The notes beneath the pieces were generated by a model. That model did no database searches. It worked only from the letters and a program-made list of their open reading frames with translations, and was not told the origin of the DNA. From JBOHWJ01 sp050736615 (GTDB lineage: Bacteria; Desulfobacterota; Binatia; Binatales; Binataceae): DNA of 7,900 bases. A program made the position numbers and the translations under genes. Of this stretch, positions 5,656 to 7,900 are shown one piece after another. Location: contig JBOHWL010000163.1 of NCBI GenBank assembly GCA_050736615.1, positions 1 to 7,900 of the forward strand. The letters run 5' to 3'. The stretch's first letter is position 1. Every line of letters starts with the position of its first letter.

Positions 5656-7845
5656 ATGAACGCGTCCGAAACCGATCAAGAGGTCGAGGGCACGCTCGAC
5701 CAGATCTTGTATGTCAATGAAGTCAGCGGCTATATCGTCGCGATTGTCGAACAGGAGCAAGCACACGGCCTGCATCATCGGATGACCGTGGTGGGCAACC
5801 TTGGCGCACTGGAAATCGGCGCGGGACTGCGCTTGCGCGGCCATTTCGAGCATCACCCGCGTTATGGCGAGCAGTTTCGCGTAATCGATTTTGAAACGAT
5901 TCGGCCCGCCAGTGTAGCCGCCTTGGAACGCTACCTGGCTTCCGAAATCAAAGGGGTCGGACCGGCTTTCGCACGACGCATCGTGCAGCATTTCGGCGAG
6001 ACTTTACCCGAGGTTCTTGATAACTCACCGGAGCGGCTGCGCGAAGTACGTGGACTTGGCCGCCTGGTCGCCGAACGCATCAGTGCCGCCTGGCGCGATT
6101 CTTCTGGACTGCGCGAACTCACGGTCTTCCTGCGCGGCCATGGAATCGCCGCGGGCTATGCGCGGCGCATTCACCAAACCTACGGCCGCGAGTCGCTGGA
6201 AACGGTGCGGCGCGACCCTTATATACTCGCCCGCACCATCAGCGGCATTGGGTTCCGCACCGCCGACGCCGTCGCGGAAAAATTAGGCGTGCCGCGCAAT
6301 TCGATTCAGCGGGCGCGCGCCGCCCTGCTATTCGTGCTCGAACGAATGGCGGATGAGGGGCACGTCTTCGCCCCATTCGATTATCTCAAACATCAGTTTC
6401 GCTCGAACCTGGAAATGGATCCGGAACTTGCCGATCAAGCCCTGGACGAATTGCAACAATCGGGCGAGGTGGTGGCGGAATCGATCGATGATCATCGCGT
6501 GATTTATCTCAAGCGCTTGTACGACGCGGAGGCGACCGTCGCCGATCGCCTGCGCTCTTTGATGGCGGGCCGCGTGATGGGCGGGGCCGTGATTCACCGC
6601 GCACTCCAGGCGGCCAATGAAGCCTCCGGCATCACGCTCTCGCCGGAACAGCGGCGTGCGCTGAAATGCGCGCTGGAGAGCCGGGTCGCGGTGATCACCG
6701 GCGGACCCGGTACCGGCAAGACCACGCTGTTGCGCTCACTGCTGCGTGCGCTTGATTCCGCCGGCACCAAACCGATGCTGGCCGCACCCACCGGGCGCGC
6801 CGCGCGCCGGCTCGCCGAGGCTTGCGGCCGGGAAGCCAAAACCATCCATCGCCTGCTCGAATACTCGCCCGAGGATGCGAGCTTCATTCGCAACGAGACT
6901 TTCCCCTTACGCACCAATTATCTGATCGTCGATGAAGCTTCGATGATGGATGTCGAACTCGCCGCCAGCCTGCTACGCGCAATGATGCCAAATTCGTCGC
7001 TGCTGCTGGTCGGCGATCGCGATCAGTTGCCCTCGGTCGGTCCCGGCAGCGTGCTCACGGACATTATCGCTTCCGGTCTGGTGCCGGTGGTGCAATTGCG
7101 CCAGGTGTACCGGCAGGCGCAAGCGAGCCTGATCGTCGCCAACGCGCATCGCCTCAATCGCGGAGACCTGCCCGAGACCGCCAACAACCCTGACGCCGAT
7201 TTCTTTTTCTTCGAACGCGGGGCTCCCGATGAGGTGCTCGCGACGATCAAGCAATTGGTGCATACGCGCCTGGTCGGCCATTTTGGCATCAGCGAGCCGC
7301 GCGAGATCCAGGTGCTGACTCCAATGAATCGCGGGCCGCTGGGCACGCAGATGCTCAACCGCGAATTGCAGAATTTGCTCAATCCGAAAGGCCATGAACT
7401 GCGCGCCGGCGATCGGGTTTTTCGCGAAGGCGATCGCGTGATTCAACTGCGCAACAATTATGACAAGCTCGTCTTCAACGGCGCGATCGGACGTGTCGCG
7501 GCGATCGATACGTCACGCGGCCGCGTGGGCGTGGTGTTCGAGGATACTCACGCCGATTATGATTTCGGCGAACTGGATGAACTCGGGCTGGCCTACGCGA
7601 TTTCTATTCACAAAAGCCAGGGCAGTCAGTACCCCGCCGTCGTAATCCCGTTACATCAGAGCCATTATCTGATGCTGCGGCGCAATCTGCTCTATACCGC
7701 CATCACCCGCGCCGAACGCGTCTGTGTGCTCGTGGGAAACCGCACGGCGCTGCTCCAGGCAACCCGCAACGAAGACGAGCGGCGCCGTTTCAGCCGCCTC
7801 GCCGACCGCCTGCGTCTAGACGGAATCTCGCCCATAATCGGCTAA
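5656..7845 (+). CDS. recD2: RecD2-type ATP-dependent DNA helicase (SF1B)
   Basis: This 729-residue protein matches RecD2 in length (Deinococcus RecD2 is about 715), a 5'-3' single-strand DNA helicase that works without RecBC in repair and fork maintenance. The N-terminal OB-like region (about 11-85) is followed by helix-hairpin-helix repeats (IKGVGPAFARRI 98-109, VRGLGRLVAERI 131-142, ISGIGFRTAD 195-204). The motor has Walker A GGPGTGKTT (349-357), motif Ia APTGRAA (377-383), Walker B VDEAS (425-429), motif III GDRDQLPSVG (453-462), motif IV LRQVYRQ (481-487), a VFNG segment (616-619), IHKSQGSQYP (651-660) and YTAITRA (680-686). All catalytic motifs are intact. ATG 5656 is the only ATG, GTG or TTG after an in-frame stop at 5512; no Shine-Dalgarno sequence is visible. 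Its last bases overlap a converging gene. Confidence 0.95.
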   Translation: MNASETDQEVEGTLDQILYVNEVSGYIVAIVEQEQAHGLHHRMTVVGNLGALEIGAGLRLRGHFEHHPRYGEQFRVIDFETIRPASVAALERYLASEIKGVGPAFARRIVQHFGETLPEVLDNSPERLREVRGLGRLVAERISAAWRDSSGLRELTVFLRGHGIAAGYARRIHQTYGRESLETVRRDPYILARTISGIGFRTADAVAEKLGVPRNSIQRARAALLFVLERMADEGHVFAPFDYLKHQFRSNLEMDPELADQALDELQQSGEVVAESIDDHRVIYLKRLYDAEATVADRLRSLMAGRVMGGAVIHRALQAANEASGITLSPEQRRALKCALESRVAVITGGPGTGKTTLLRSLLRALDSAGTKPMLAAPTGRAARRLAEACGREAKTIHRLLEYSPEDASFIRNETFPLRTNYLIVDEASMMDVELAASLLRAMMPNSSLLLVGDRDQLPSVGPGSVLTDIIASGLVPVVQLRQVYRQAQASLIVANAHRLNRGDLPETANNPDADFFFFERGAPDEVLATIKQLVHTRLVGHFGISEPREIQVLTPMNRGPLGTQMLNRELQNLLNPKGHELRAGDRVFREGDRVIQLRNNYDKLVFNGAIGRVAAIDTSRGRVGVVFEDTHADYDFGELDELGLAYAISIHKSQGSQYPAVVIPLHQSHYLMLRRNLLYTAITRAERVCVLVGNRTALLQATRNEDERRRFSRLADRLRLDGISPIIG

Positions 7846-7900
7846 TCCGCCGCGGCATTGAGCGCACCGCCCGCTTTAAAAAACGGCATCACTTCGGTGG
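7842..7900 (-). CDS. C-terminal fragment of a probable HU/IHF-family DNA-binding protein
   Basis: Read on the minus strand, the window end gives TEVMPFFKAGGALNAAAD, followed by TAG at 7844-7842. HU and IHF subunits typically end in a segment like VPxFKAGKxLKxxV, and the PFFKAGxAL pattern fits closely. The rest of the gene, about 70 residues, would lie to the right of the window. If right, it is a small nucleoid-associated protein that bends DNA. Its stop overlaps the last four bases of recD2, and the two genes converge. Only 18 residues are visible, so another basic protein cannot be excluded. Confidence 0.55.
   Translation of the reverse strand, partial: TEVMPFFKAGGALNAAAD

Noticed and set aside
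5338..5991. 217-residue minus-strand ORF overlapping the start of recD2
   Set aside because: It runs antisense through conserved RecD2 coding sequence and the better-supported small membrane gene.
5656..7845. Reading the helicase as RecD of a RecBCD complex, or as a conjugative TraA relaxase
   Set aside because: The long N-terminal OB/helix-hairpin-helix region fits stand-alone RecD2, no recB or recC is adjacent, and no relaxase motifs are present.

Overview
This is a bacterial chromosomal window, GC-rich overall, with tightly spaced genes and strong third-position G/C in most of them. The gene mix (a solitary amidohydrolase_2 enzyme starting with a D-A-D-G-H motif, a stand-alone RecD2-type helicase, a BioD-like protein away from other biotin genes) suggests an uncultured Gram-negative lineage, perhaps Binatota or another former deltaproteobacterial group. 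That placement is inference from gene style only.

Layout, left to right. Positions 1-123 hold the last 40 codons of a plus-strand gene, possibly a GIY-YIG-type protein. Positions 209-865 encode a dethiobiotin-synthetase-like P-loop protein whose usual VEGAGG loop is altered. Positions 930-2045 encode a metal-dependent amidohydrolase with a strong ribosome binding site. A 376-base gene-free stretch (2046-2421) ends in a consensus -10 box surrounded by small repeats. It leads into a DUF3800 predicted nuclease (2422-3087) with more relaxed codon use than its neighbours. An unrecognised small ORF (about 3149-3517) follows, in the same reading frame as the next gene and separated from it by one TGA and nine bases. 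That next gene is an MFS transporter (3527-4948).

Positions 4949-5213 carry no convincing gene but hold two inverted-repeat structures. On the minus strand, 5214-5489 encodes a 91-residue single-span membrane protein with an excellent Shine-Dalgarno sequence. It is transcribed divergently from recD2 (5656-7845), a complete superfamily 1B helicase gene. The window closes with the minus-strand C-terminus of what looks like an HU/IHF-type nucleoid protein, converging on recD2 with a 4-base overlap.

No single pathway links these genes. The BioD-like gene and the amidohydrolase may be co-transcribed. The DUF3800 gene, small ORF and MFS gene form a second plus-strand run, and recD2 is separate. 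No rRNA, tRNA, CRISPR array or complete insertion sequence was seen. The most interesting parts are the DUF3800 segment with its structured junctions, the in-frame ORF/MFS junction, the altered BioD active-site loop and the overlooked small membrane protein.
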